A stretch of DNA of 64,000 bases from Spirometra erinaceieuropaei. Lineage: Eukaryota; Platyhelminthes; Cestoda; Diphyllobothriidea; Diphyllobothriidae. The position numbers and the translations under genes were made by a program. The notes under the pieces are model-generated. The model did not search any database. It was not told the origin of the DNA and was given only the letters and a program-made list of their open reading frames with translations. Location: contig CACRXP010000007.1 of the NCBI GenBank assembly GCA_902702965.1, positions 2,668,326 to 2,732,325 of the forward strand, given 5' to 3'. How positions within the stretch are numbered: the first letter of the stretch is position 1; every line of letters begins with the position of its first letter. This document shows positions 44,169 to 55,630 of the stretch, in pieces.

Positions 44169-45148
44169 CAGTGCGTGACCGATCTCATGAAATATTAGCC
44201 GAAATTCTGAGATGCGTTTCTGGTTGGGAAGGATTACCTAAGTGGGATTGAAAGGTTGCTTATCAAACAACAAAATCCCATAGTATTTCAGACTCGCCAG
44301 GATGTCGGCTTTTGAATGCACTTGTTTTCGACCTCCCATAAAAGCCACACCTGGTAAAAAATGACTACTTAATTAGTGTGTGTTTTTCAAGTTGGTTTTC
44401 GATAGTCCTATAAATTCACATATTTCTTATGGAAAATATGCTTTCTATTATCTGTTTGGTAGAAATAACATTGTTTTTACACTTTATATCCGAAGAAAGC
44501 GTATATTTATGTTCTGAAAAAATTTCCCTATTCCCCAATGATTTTGGGTCAGATCAGCCGTTGAATTACAATTTATCAATTCCAGTCTACAAGCCGCATG
44601 CTTTCCTCACAAGAAAAGTCATATATTCCTCTATGCATTTACGAAGATACTATGTTGAGTTCATGAACTTTTGCAATGGATGTGGACTATGTTGTACGTT
44701 TCACGAGGAGCATTGGTAAACGGAGATGTGCGACGCTATATGTATGGACATCACACGGCATTAAGAATCTCATAATTAGAAACTTTCTTTAAACCTAAAT
44801 ATACACCTTTTTCTGGTATAAAATGTAAAAACCATGTTACTTTCTACCAAACAAATAAAAGAAGGCATATTTTATGCATATTTTCTATAGGAAATATGTG
44901 AATTTATTTGACTATCGAAAATCAACTTGAAAAACACACACTAATTAAGTAGTCATTTTTTACCAGGTGTGGCTTTTATGGGAGGTCGAAAACAAGTGCA
45001 TTCAAAAGCCGACATCCTGGCGAGTCTGAAATACAATGGGATTTTGTTGTTTGATAAGCAACCTTTCAACCCCACCTAGGTAATCCTTCCTAACCAGAAA
45101 CGCATCTCAGAATTTCGGCAAGTATTTCATGAGATCAGTCACGCACTG
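44169..45148. mobile_element. FB-3: palindromic MITE, subfamily II
   Basis: TA then CAGTGCGTGACCGATCTCAT at the left end. The mirrored end ATGAGATCAGTCACGCACTG is at 45129-45148, then TA. Length 980 bp. The arms include AGGATGTCGGCTTTTGAATG paired with CATTCAAAAGCCGACATCCT near 44999. A 96-codon frame in it (44429-44719) is considered chance. Confidence 0.9.
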
Positions 45149-45150
45149 TA

Positions 45151-45893
45151 AGTGTCGTGACGGAAAGCAAACGCCTTTACTGCGATCGGCAAGAACACCT
45201 GCATCAAGTTCTCGGAAGCATAGTTAACATCAATGCTGCTTCTGCACAACGCTTGCAGAGAGGGGGCTCTCATCTGGAGTGTTTTATTGGAAAAACGTAA
45301 GACTGACTGGCAGAGGTGACTTTCGACCGTGCATCTCACCTCCTCTCTCCCCCTCATTTCTCCCCTCTGACTCTCTCTCTCTGTGTCTTAACAATCGAAC
45401 ACGATCACACAAGGTCCATCTCGCCAACACCTTAACGCCCAAATCATTGGTACTTGTCAGTAACAAGAAAACGACAAGTTTGCAAACCACAGCACTGGCA
45501 GAAGTCTGTCCAGCTGGCACGTTAGAGGTTCTTCTGCATCCCTAATTGTACTAGGCACAAACTGTCTAGTCGGGAAGTAGTCTCTTTTAGTCGCAACGAG
45601 TCAGACTTCCACCCCTGTCTTTCACAGGCAGGCTTAACATGGAAGAGAACGATAGAGGAATTAGCCTGAGCTGCAAGGGTAGCCGAGAATTGGGATGGAA
45701 ACTTTCACTGGCAACTACATCTCCAGGTTTTGAGGCGTAATAACGAATACAGCCCAACCTGAACGTAGCAGCGGGTGTGTATGTACATTCGTCTGTCATT
45801 ATCTCACGTGCCTGTGAGGAAGGAGGAAGCCACATACGCTTCAGGCGAGACCGTCATTCAGGAGTACGGGCAGCGGTAAAATGTAGTTTGGTA
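45151..45893. other. No gene recognised
   Basis: A pyrimidine-rich stretch with a (TC)n tract near 45368-45382. No recognisable gene. Confidence 0.35.
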
Positions 45894-46203
45894 CTTGAAG
45901 AAGGAGACACGATCGCTGGGTTTGGTAAGACATTATTGTCGAGACGCCTGTGCAGAAACCGGATCTGCGAATACGTGATGGCCTCCCGAAGGACAAAGAT
46001 TTCCTATCGCCGGGCCGATCGGAGCGCATCGCGCACAAATACATTGCCAATAGGAGCGAAGAGACGAGTTCCTAGGAAGCAGTCTTGAAGAAGGAGACAC
46101 GATCGCCTCCAAGTATTCGCAGATCCGGTTTCTACACAGGTGCCATGACGATAATGTGTTTTCGAACCCAGCGATTAAGTCTCCTTCTTCAAGACTGCTT
46201 CCT
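45894..46203. repeat. Inverted repeat of about 80 bp arms around a GC-rich spacer
   Basis: 45894-45974 (CTTGAAGAAGGAGACACGAT ... ACCGGATCTGCGAATAC) pairs with 46113-46193 (GTATTCGCAGATCCGG ... CTCCTTCTTCAAG). A second, inner pairing (GAAGCAGTCTTGAAGAAGGA at 46078 with TCCTTCTTCAAGACTGCTTC at 46182) makes a nested hairpin. Both arms encode similar peptides when each is read 5'-3'. Confidence 0.7.
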
Positions 46204-46235
46204 GGGATTCGTCTGTTTGCTTCTATGGACACAAT

Positions 46236-46625
46236 ACTGTTGGGGTCGGGGTTGAGGGTTAGAGTTAGCGCTTGGGGTTTAGGATAAGAGGTTATAGTTA
46301 GGGATCAGGGTTAGGAGTTAGCGCAACTATTTCTCAATAATACCGTTGGGGTTGGGATTAGGATTAGGTGTTATGGTTAGGGGGTTAGGGTTATGGTCGG
46401 GGTTTATAGTTAGGGGTTAGGGTTAAAGGTTAGCGCAACTATTTTTAAACCATTCAAAGTACAACCGCGCATTCCCGATAGCTTTTCCTGCACATTCAAC
46501 TACTTGCCCTCGTCGCCTGTGCGTTCCCCGTTTCCACTCGTAAAAACCCCTATTACCACCGGTCCCGTATTAGAGGGACTGGGTTTTTTTACTTCAGGTG
46601 AGGCTACCAAACAAAATCCGATCCG
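46236..46625 (+). mobile_element. T-1: repeat element with telomere-like array
   Basis: A degenerate TTAGGG-type array (46236-46436; variants GGTTAGGG, GGGTTAGGGTTATGG) is followed by a unique segment shared with T-3 (CCTATTACCACCGGTCCCGT) and an end CAGGTGAGGCTACCAAACAA homologous to the right inverted repeat of T-2. A matching left inverted repeat was not found. Confidence 0.6.
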
Positions 46626-46753
46626 GGCAGTCATTGTGATATCTTTTATGCCCTTGTTTCGGAGAAAACCTGATATGACACGCGCAAGTGGGTTGTGCTG
46701 ACTCCTGACAGGTGAGGCAGATGCTGCACAAGTCTGCTCTCAGTACAAACGTA

Positions 46754-47732
46754 CAGTAGATGGACTAACTCATTAAATGTCAACCGAAATTTTGAAATGC
46801 GTTCTCGTTTCGAATAGACCAATTAAGTATGGTTGTAAAACTAATCATCTTGCAGCATAATTTTATAATGATCCAGTTACCCCAGGCTGCCTTCTTTCGA
46901 ACGAACTTATTTCCGACTGCATGCAAGCACTATACTCTGCAAAAAATGCCTACTTATTTAGCATGCAATTTCCTCATTGATTTTCAATGTCCTTAAGACT
47001 CCAATTATATTTCATATAAAACATGCATAAAACCATTTATTCTCTTACTTATTAGGCGGAAAATTAGGTGTTCCCCCAATTGTATACTCGAAGGAAGAGT
47101 ATAATTCAGTTTCAAAAAAGTTCTACTTGTGAGATTTTTAGTACTGTAAAATGGCCGTTCACAAAACTTCATATATCCACATTCATCAATGTGGCTTGTA
47201 AAGTTAACAATATTTCTCAAGTTCACTGCTTAATTTTGTGAACGCCATATAGCCTCCTCTTAATACCGTATAAAAATGTATGGTTTTCCGTACACGCAAC
47301 ATATATGGCTTGCAGTTTTGAAACGCCGAATGCAAGTATAACAGCAGGTCGGGTTCAAAGTTATTCGGGAATGGGAAAAGTTTTTTAAAACCGAATTATA
47401 CTTTGCTTTCGAGTATAAAATCGTGATTTTCTAACGAATAAGTAAAAAATGAATATTTTTATGCATGTTTTCCATGAAATATAATTGAATTTTCAAGGTC
47501 ATCGAAAATCAATAAAATTGCGCGCTACTTAAGTAGTCAGTTTTTGCAGAGTATAGTTCTTGCATGCAGTCGGAAGTAAGTTCGTTCGAAAGAAGGTACC
47601 CTGGGGTAACTGGATCATTATAAAATTATGCTGCATGATTATTAGTTTTACAACCCTACTTAATTGATCTTTTCGAAATGAAAACGCATTTCGGAATTTC
47701 GGTTGAAATTTCATGAGTTAGCTCACCTACTG
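46754..47732. mobile_element. FB-4: palindromic MITE, subfamily I
   Basis: TA then CAGTAGATGGACTAACTCAT. The mirrored end ATGAGTTAGCTCACCTACTG is at 47713-47732, then TA. Length 979 bp. The arms pair through CGAACGAACTTATTTCCGAC and its near complement at about 47572. No coding capacity. Confidence 0.9.
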
Positions 47733-47764
47733 TATTCGCGCTCAGATCACCATCCTGTGTCCAC

Positions 47765-47820
47765 CTACTTGTGGGGCATGTGATGAACACCTTCGCCTGC
47801 AACGGTCGAACTATCATGTC
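47765..47820 (+). repeat. Dispersed repeat R1, copy i (3' end fragment)
   Basis: GATGAACACCTTCGCCTGCA followed by ACGGTCGAACTATC resembles the R1 terminus (GTGGACATCGTCGGCAACGA CGGTCGAACT). Confidence 0.5.
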
Positions 47821-50319
47821 ATATTCCAACGAGGACAGACCAACCGACAAGTCGGTGTACTGTCGGTCTGAAGACAAACACCAAAGCATCCTGGAAAGCA
47901 AATCATTTTAGGCACAGAGCAACTCTACTGCAGATAAAGCCCGGTACTTGTTGTGAGACTGGTTCAGGCATCCGAGCCGGCTGGTTTGCTGGCGAGCCCC
48001 AGACTTGCTACGGCCCGCCATCTTCGGGTGATCGTAAGGGCACGTGCGCGGTAGATCATTTTCTCGCAATCGGTTGCGGGCCCAGTCGACATCTAGCAAC
48101 ATGCGCGTGCTCAGTAACAAATCAAAATTACGTCCTCTGATGCCTCTGATTGCAAGAATATGGAGGGCATCTGAACACCTGACCAACTCACCGAAAACTC
48201 AGCGAAAACGCCCACTAATGTCGACAATTAGACTGACCATTTCCCATGTAAATGTACAGGCCTGATGAGGAATTACCGAAAACATATGTTCGCCAATTGA
48301 CGTTACAATTCTAAAAGTTGCTACCGTTGGAACACCGGACAAGAGCCAAGGGGTATCATGAAACAAGCGTCCGGAAGTAGCAGAACAGATGAGTTAAAAC
48401 CTTCCACATCACCAGAGGGCTCTGAGCCGTCATAACCGGTGCGGTCTGGTCCGTGCCACCTCCCCCCCCCCGCCCTCCTCCTACCCGCCCATTCTTACTG
48501 TCCGCCGCATGTCAGGGATGCGCGTGTACACGACTCGAGCAGAGTTTGAGACAGGAGTACGTTAGTTAGAACGTTGTGCTTCCCATCCCTCGGCGATTTA
48601 GAACATGCATATGTAGACAGCCTGCAGACGACGGTTCGACTCCCGTCTCCCCCTTCCCCCCCCCCCGGTGGTTTGCTTAATATTCGTCAAATTGCTGGGC
48701 GTGACCGTTGGTTGTCACTTTCTGGGCTAGACGTGTCCCCGTTTGTTCTTCCCCTTCCCCGTTGCACGTGTTTCCGCCCTGTATCAAGTGGTATTTTGCA
48801 GGTGTTGTCATACCCAGTCCCTTCGAGTATGCGCTCTTGTTGTCCGACAAGTTTTCAGCCTCTCGTGAAAGCCCAGTCACGTGTCGGCGCGCGTGTGGGT
48901 GTATGCACGCGCATTTCATGTCGCCTGGATTTATCGCGAGAAGCAAAGGTCTTGGATGGGTGGGGGGGGGGGAGAGGGGGAGAACGGTCATCTCTTACAA
49001 GCGGTTCTCTGACAAGCAGAAGGCTTTCAGGCCCTTTGAGCATGATTTGAAATTAGTTTCTGTCACCGCACCGGATACAGGCGCAAGCCAAATTCTAGTA
49101 CTTCTGACGCTGATGGTGATTATGACTGCTGTTATTGTCGGGATGTCGATGAGCAGGGGGAGGAGGATGATGACAGGGTTGCCTCGAATTGAGCAGGGAC
49201 GGGAGGCTACTACGAGTTGTGATACGGATTCCGAGTCTTGAGTCCAAGAATATTCCCCCTCATCCTTCTTCCACCAGAAGCCCGCATTTTTTTTGACCAG
49301 GCCGGAGGTACATGCCACTGCAACTGGACTTACGGAAGAACAAACGAGTAAAACAAAATTTCCTAGGACGAATGGCTAGACGCATGTGCCGTCGCGTCTG
49401 ACAAACATCAAAATGTTTCAGAACTGCGTAGTCAAATAGCCCCTGTCCCCGGAAACCGGGTCAATCCCTTTAGAGAATCGTCAAATGGATAAATTTCGAT
49501 TTTAGATATCAGACAAGGGGTGTTGATTGAAGGACGCAGGCAGCTGTGGCAGGATTTTTAGGACTCCAAAGGAACGCAGACTGACTGAATCTTAGTCAGT
49601 CATTGAAGTGTGTTCGGGTAAGCACTTAACAACATTTCCACGGCTTGATAGAGGGTTTGCCTGCACAAACCAACTAAGAACCTCGCAATCCGTTGGGGTC
49701 TCTAAGCCTTTTTACCAGAAAGCGGTCTCCAGCCCTGATGCAAGATTGCGAAAAAGTTTAAAATTCTTAGTGGAGCCATTTAAATGTTTGGAAGCATAAA
49801 AGGGTTCGGTTTATTGAGGGCAGTCGGATATAAATATACAGACCGCGCAGAACTGTGCTGACAACTATGAACACATCCGCTACTGACCATGAGTGGTAAA
49901 TAATGGTTTCCCCTTTCGAACACATCGGCCGTCAACTCACTTGTTGGTAAAACCCATAAGGTAAGGGTAATCAGTTAAAAGTCACAAAGGCCATGTCTGT
50001 GTGGTTAGAGGAAGCATAGCTTAGTTTGGGTTCACAGGGTCCCTGGTAAAAACTAGTCCGGGCGGCGGATTTCATCACAGCAAATACGACACCGCGTCCC
50101 CTGTGCAACTTCTTGACAATTATCAACCTCAGGGAGGGGCCATAATTGATCGCCGATTTCCGTAATTTAATTTCATTATATTTGTACCGGCTTCATTGCC
50201 GGCTCCATTGTAGGCCTATTAGCTGCCGCCTGCATTAATTAACTATCGACTTCGAACTACGCCACGTCTATTTAGCTGGGTCGTACTGGTATGATGTAAT
50301 AGTGACACGAGATGCCCCA
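47821..50319. other. No confidently recognised gene
   Basis: Several overlapping frames at 48570-49320 lie in GC-rich DNA with C- and G-runs (48470, 48655, 48962). The longest (plus 48708-49241, 177 codons) has one hydrophobic stretch, ILVLLTLMVIMTAVIVGM, near residues 129-146. An alternative frame over the same bases is highly acidic (EQGEEDDD). Neither is supported by homology I recognise. Confidence 0.3.
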
Positions 50320-50775
50320 CCCCCCCCCCAACAGGCACGTGGTAGATGCGCTGGACCAACACACGAAGGCAAATCGGATTCTGGTAGGCGTTATCGGATT
50401 CCCGCACCATAACAAATGCCAACATTTCGGGGATGTGGTGACAGACCCGGTTACTGGCAGACGTCGCGCATACTGGGACCGCTGCGGCCCTTCGCATTGT
50501 TGTTGTTGGTTAAAATCCTGGCAATTTGCTGTGTGGACCAGGGGGTGTGGGCTGGAACGCCAAGGAGCAATTCAGCCGTGTCATCTCCCTGCGCCCTTCC
50601 CCGCATCCGGTCTTCTTGACTCTGTCTTGACACCAGCTCCAGGGGAGAGCGTGCGGTAGATGTTGCGCAAGTCTGCATATATAATAAACTAGTTCGCACG
50701 CAAGTCATTGTGCCTGTCGCACTTTGGTGTGTAGCGCACGGTGAACATCGTCGAAATCGGCGGTCGAAGAGTCGT
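50320..50775 (+). repeat. Dispersed repeat R1, copy e (long form)
   Basis: It starts with a C-run and AGGCACGTGG, includes CATAACAAATGCCAACATTT (compare CATAACAAATGCCGACATCG in copy g), TCCGGTCTTCTTGACTCTGT, GTGCGGTAGATGTTGCGCAA and ATAAACTAGTTCGCACGCAA, and ends with CGCACGGTGAACATCGTCG. Confidence 0.7.
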
Positions 50776-51777
50776 ATACGTCAGAAAACAGTGCCTGAGG
50801 GCCAGACGTTCATGTTACATGGACTCCGGAGGACGTTTAGCCAAAGGTGATCGTGGTCAAAGTGAGAATGCGATATTTTCTGCATAGAAAACCGTCAGAG
50901 GGGAGCTTTATCTCGGAGTACAATGACAAACAACGAATTCCGCCATCCATGCTGGAAGGAAGTCAAGCCAGTAATCGTCAACTTGCCTCACTTTGAGTGT
51001 TCTTCTTATTTTTCTGGCTCTGACGGAGTTTGGATTGAAACGCCTTAAGGGACTGTTTTCTGATCTTGGCACTTCTGAGAACATGTGTTTTTGCCTGGGT
51101 TACTCCCTGACCAGTAATGAAACTCGGTCTTATCAATTCCACTGTCCTTAAAAAAGTGAAGGTGTAGCCGATGATATAACTCAAAAAACATGGAGACCGA
51201 AATTTAGGTGATCAATTCGGCCCAAACCGACCTTTGCGCACTACATTCATCAGATTAAAGTTTGACAGAAAAGGGGTATTTATCAAATGCTCTACATGTT
51301 TCTGAGGTATTTTATCCGTAGAAAAGTTTGCTATATTGGCTTAAAATCCAAGTAGAATTATGTCCGTGTGTTAATAACTGCTCTAGACATTTTTACGCCT
51401 TAGTGTGTGTGAATGTGTGATGGAGAGAATTAATCTGAACTGAAAGGATTTATCGAGACGATCGTCAGCAATTTAAAACTTAATTTTTAGAGCTGCAGAC
51501 GAAAATTCCTTTGACAGTGATATGCTTACGGCTGAAACTGCTAATTATGTTGACCGGCCACTTGACAGGTGAAATTGCGAAAACTCTTATTCCTACGGCG
51601 TCCCTGTTCGCTAAACTAAGTAGAATTCCCTTCGCCGTAGTCAAACTTCTCCCGAACAATATTATTACGGAAAAATACATTGAATACCCTGGACACCGTT
51701 TTGAAACGCATAATCGAATTCATGCCAGTTGACTGTCATGCTACATAGTACACCACACTACGTAATACGCTAAGGCA
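50776..51777. other. No gene recognised
   Basis: An AT-richer interval with short frames only. Confidence 0.35.
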
Positions 51778-52165
51778 AGATCTTATTTCGTAGCCGCACC
51801 TGTTGGGGGTTAGGGTTAGTGTTAGGGGTTGAAGTTAGGATCAGAGGTTGGGGGTTAATGTTATGGATCGGTGTTAAGGGTTAGGATTATGGTTGGGGGT
51901 TAGTGTTAGAGGTTAGGGTTGGGACTAGGAGTTAGATTTAGGGTTAGGGGTTATGCTTAGGGATTAGGGTTAGCGGGTTGCGGTTAGGGGTCAAGTTAAG
52001 GGGTTAGTGCTAGGAGTTATAGTTAGGGTTAATGGCTAGGGGTTAGGGGTTAGGGTCAGAGTTAGGAGTTAGGAGTCGGTATTGAACCCCCCCCCCATTG
52101 CCACCGCTCACGTATGACAGCCAGCTGGGGCCTGTCTACTGCAGGCGCGGCTACGAAATAAGATC
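51778..52165. mobile_element. T-2: inverted-repeat-bounded element carrying a telomere-like array
   Basis: The left end AGATCTTATTTCGTAGCCGC (51778 on, continuing ACCTG) and the right end CAGGCGCGGCTACGAAATAA (52142 on, continuing GATC) are inverted repeats of about 24 bp with one or two mismatches. Between them 51803-52080 is a degenerate TTAGGG array (GGGTTAGGGTTAG, GGGTTAGTGTTAG variants), then a C-run and a short unique segment. It has no coding capacity. Homology to T-1 and T-3 shows it is a repeated unit. Confidence 0.7.
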
Positions 52166-53454
52166 CGACCTACACTAATTCTCGGAGGGTGTTAAACCTT
52201 ACAATCTTCCGTCAGTTTCATTTTTCGTACGGAAACTCTCAGCTCCAACCACTGCAGTACTCTTTATCGACACTCTTTTGTTTATATCGTCATCTAAGCG
52301 AGTTTTGCTGGAGGCATTTGGATCGGTTTCCTATAGGTCGATGATTTTTCGCGAAATAACGCATATTTTGGGGGTTACAGCACCTATCGTATGTGCCCTA
52401 TTCTTCTGGTTTCAGCTCATAGTCTTCGGGTTGTCTTTGCCAGCATTCAGACAGTTCCAGTGGGTGAAAGGAAGACTCATTCGCGACCACTTAAATACAG
52501 ACTAGTCCATCCGAAACCCCACTTGGCATTCGAGTATTTTTCATGGCTACTCACTGCCTGAAATATGCGCGATATTCTGTATTTTATGTCAGCATACATT
52601 CTTCGCCTTATCAGCCTTTATGAATTCCTCAAGTGGCAATTCCTAGCGAATATTTTTATTTTCAAATATGTTCTATTTGTTCTTTCTTCTCACGAATATA
52701 GGCGAATGCTCGAATTTCGGCTGTGTGATAACAGTAACAACACAAGCGACGGTTATGGGGGATATTATTCGATCAGCGATCAATGCCACTGGCCTGGGGT
52801 TGACTGTGCGGGGTTTTGTTCGACGGCGCCAGATCAATACATCGATTGGTTGAGTTTTCATCACAGGCCCAGACTTCCAACATGTCCTGCAAGAACAGTT
52901 TAGGCACGAGATACGACGCACAACACCTGACAGCGCTCTGGGGTTTAATCAGTGTCTAATTTTCATGAGTTTGCTGCGCAAGGGGGTTTTGGACCAGTGT
53001 GCAATTCCCAACATCCAGTCCTGGAGCAATACGTTCAGTTGCCTCTGAAATGTCCTTGGTGTATGACAGAGCACACCGTATCCTCAGCGGTGTTTCCGTT
53101 TGGTTACCCGGGGGCGAACACATCCTTCGTTTTCTCCTTTTTTTTCACCTTCAGTGTCCATTTGCCCAAACAGCTTTTCCTTTCTCTCTCCCTTCCCTAC
53201 CTAGGAATACGGAACCGACCTCAGTTTACAAAGGTTGACTCGGGTGTCCTCGACTCTACGCTAGATGGGAGTGACGCTCATCAGTTTGGCCTGCTTACCG
53301 ACCGGCTTAGGGGTCCGTCACATCGCCTCGGAGTTCCGGTCGTTGACCCATTAAGACCCTGTTTTTGTTTCAGGTCTTCCCTTCCTGGGATTGGTGTAGG
53401 AAGGATTGGCGGCAGAAAAAGACGGTGTAGCACTGGGCATCCTGGTCTCTCCTA
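52166..53454. other. Interval with a possible isolated exon
   Basis: A pyrimidine-rich tract ending CGAATATAG at 52701 precedes a frame reading NFGCVITVTTQATVMGDIIR and ending at TGA 52851-52853. It could be a terminal exon. Other frames over the same bases are also open, so it is not called as a gene. The rest shows nothing recognisable. Confidence 0.2.
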
Positions 53455-54070
53455 TCATTGTAGATGACAGTTCGAGCGACTATTTCGACGATGTTCACCG
53501 TATTCTCCACAACAGAGTGGGGGGCAGGGACGGTGACTTGCGCGTGTATTAGTTTGTGGTGATATCTAACTTGCGAAGCATCTACCTCACTTCCCCACCC
53601 GCCTGAACCCGGTCTCAGACATGGCAAAGAAGACCAAAGGCGTGAGAGGGTGCAGGTAGTTGGCGCGGCCGGAGCCACCCCTAGGAGTGCTGCCACTTCC
53701 GGCTTGGATCCCACTAGGTGGCAGGGCCGTTGAGGCCACACTAAGAAGGAACCTGGATCTCAGTCCACCAGTCCGTCCCTCCACACAAGCACACACAACA
53801 CTGGGCCGACTGCGAGGTCCAAGTTATCCCGTCAGTCGACAGCCTGCCAGACCACGGCTTTTCGCGCATCGTGATAGCTTCAAGCGTGTCAGGTTGCTTA
53901 CAGTGAGCGAAATGCGCTGGGTCATCGACCTCCCCACTCTTCGAACCGGCCAGATTTCTGGTGTGAGAAATGGGTGAGCAATGGCCAGAGAACGCGTCTG
54001 CGCTCGCCACACGCACGACCACATGCACGCCAGACAATGCTCCTCTGGATGCATATTCCTGCACAAAGTC
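53455..54070 (-). repeat. Dispersed repeat R1, copy f (long form, reverse)
   Basis: Reverse-orientation R1: CGACGATGTTCACCGTATTC, GGGACGGTGACTTGCGCGTG, CTACCTCACTTCCCCACC. It continues into the segment shared with copy d part 2 (CGACTGCGAGGTCCAAGTTA, AAGCGTGTCAGGTTGC). Confidence 0.7.
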
Positions 54071-54084
54071 CCTTTTTGCTTGTA

Positions 54085-55077
54085 CAGTAGGTGGGCTAAC
54101 TCATGAAATGCCAGTCGAATTTTCGAAATGTTTTTTTCGATTCAAAAAGATTAGTTAAGTAGGTTTGCAAAACTAGTCGGCCTGCAAAATAATTCTATAA
54201 TAATCCAGTTAACTTAGGGTGCCGGCTTTTGAATGAACATTCCGACTGCATGCAAAAACAATACGCAGCAAAAAAATGACTACTCACGTAGCATGCAATT
54301 TTCTCATTGATTTTCGATGCCCTTGAAAATTTAATTATATTTCACAGAAAACATTCATAAAGACATGCATTCTTTTGCTCATTCGGTAGAAAATTGCGTG
54401 TTTTTTCAATTTTATGCTCAAAGGAAGGGTATAATTCGGTTTTAAAAAAGTTTCTAATTGTGCGATTTTTTAATACCGAGAAATACCCATTCATAAAACG
54501 TTATGTCTCTGCATTTACTAATGTGGCTTGTAGATTTAACAATATGGCTCAAATCCACTGCCCAATTTTATGAACCCCATATGGTCTCCTCATAATACGG
54601 TAGAGAAATGTATGGTCTTCCGTACGCGAAAAATACACGGCTTGTAGTTTGGAAACCCTAAATGCAAGTGTAACGGCAGGTCGGGTTCAAAATTATTCGG
54701 GAATTGGAGAAGTTTATGAACACCGAATCATACACTTCCTTCGAGTAAAAAATTGGAAGCAGATGTAATTTTCTACCGAAAGAGTGAAAGAATAAATATT
54801 TTTATGCATGTTTTCCATGAAACATAATTAAACTTTTAGGGGCATCGAAAATCAATGAGAACAATTCATGCTACTTAAGTTGTCATCTTTACAGAGTAAA
54901 GTCCTTTCATGCAGTCGGAAGGAAGTTAATTCGAAAGGCGACATTCTGAGATAACTGAAATATTATAGAATTATGTTGCAGGCTAATTAATTTTACAACT
55001 CTACTTAATTAATCTTTTCGAAACGAAAACAAATTTCGAAATTTCGGCCTACATTTCATGAGTTAGCCCACCTACTG
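54085..55077. mobile_element. FB-5: palindromic MITE, subfamily I
   Basis: TA then CAGTAGGTGGGCTAACTCAT, with the exact mirrored end ATGAGTTAGCCCACCTACTG at 55058-55077, then TA. Length 993 bp. Arms are 54085-about 54455 and about 54715-55077, around a core of about 250 bp. This is the best-preserved copy for defining the family ends. Confidence 0.92.
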
Positions 55078-55375
55078 TATGCCTATCTAATAAATGTTAC
55101 CGTTCCAACATATGACGATGTTAAAGTCAAGTGCTGGATAAACGGGCGGAAGTAACATGCGCTGGAAAAACTCTGTCGCAAAAGCTATTCTGCATTTTTT
55201 GTTTTTTCGTAAGAAAGGGGGACCCTCAAACTGGGGAAGGTGATAGTAAAGCTGCAAAACAGAGTCAGAGACCCCCATGCCGCTATCAATCCCCCCCCCC
55301 CTCCCCAGTCGCCGGCAGCAATGATTTAAAAGTTTCGAAGAGTCAGCTGGGTGTACCCAACTGAAAATGCATCAA

Positions 55376-55630
55376 TAAGTTCTCTCGTTCCGTTTTGCCT
55401 TACGGGCTCTCTCTCGAGCCCAACCAGCAACCGCACAGCGTCGCATGACATAGGCAGTATGTTATTACCGAAAAAAACGGGGCGGGGGGGCTGGAATGGT
55501 CATTTCTGGCTTATTAGCCGTAGTCATTCATTCATACCCAACCCCGAAGTGTGGAACACCCGAGGCTCGAACTCGCGACTTGTTAGTTAGAAGTCCACGC
55601 CTCTAACCACTGGGCCACAAGCCCCCCTTG
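55376..55630 (-). repeat. tRNA-derived SINE (minus), left half of an inverted pair
   Basis: Reverse-complement B box GGCTCGAACTC (55564-55574) and A box CCACTGGGCCA (55608-55618), with body CTTATTAGCCGTAGTCATTC and TACCCAACCCCGAAGTGTGG. Its outer segment (CCTTACGGGCTCTCTCTCGA) is complementary to 55680-55710. Confidence 0.8.

Noticed and set aside
44429..44719. A 96-codon frame with cysteine-rich end (NGCGLCC)
   Set aside because: Lies entirely inside the palindrome FB-3 and is not conserved in the sister copy FB-2.
46236..46440. True telomere or fusion-point telomere
   Set aside because: The repeats are heavily degenerate, short and flanked by a segment repeated at two other sites, so they belong to a dispersed unit.
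48708..49241. A 177-codon frame with one hydrophobic segment
   Set aside because: Two alternative frames over the same bases look equally plausible, the DNA is GC-rich low complexity, and no homology or splice evidence decides.
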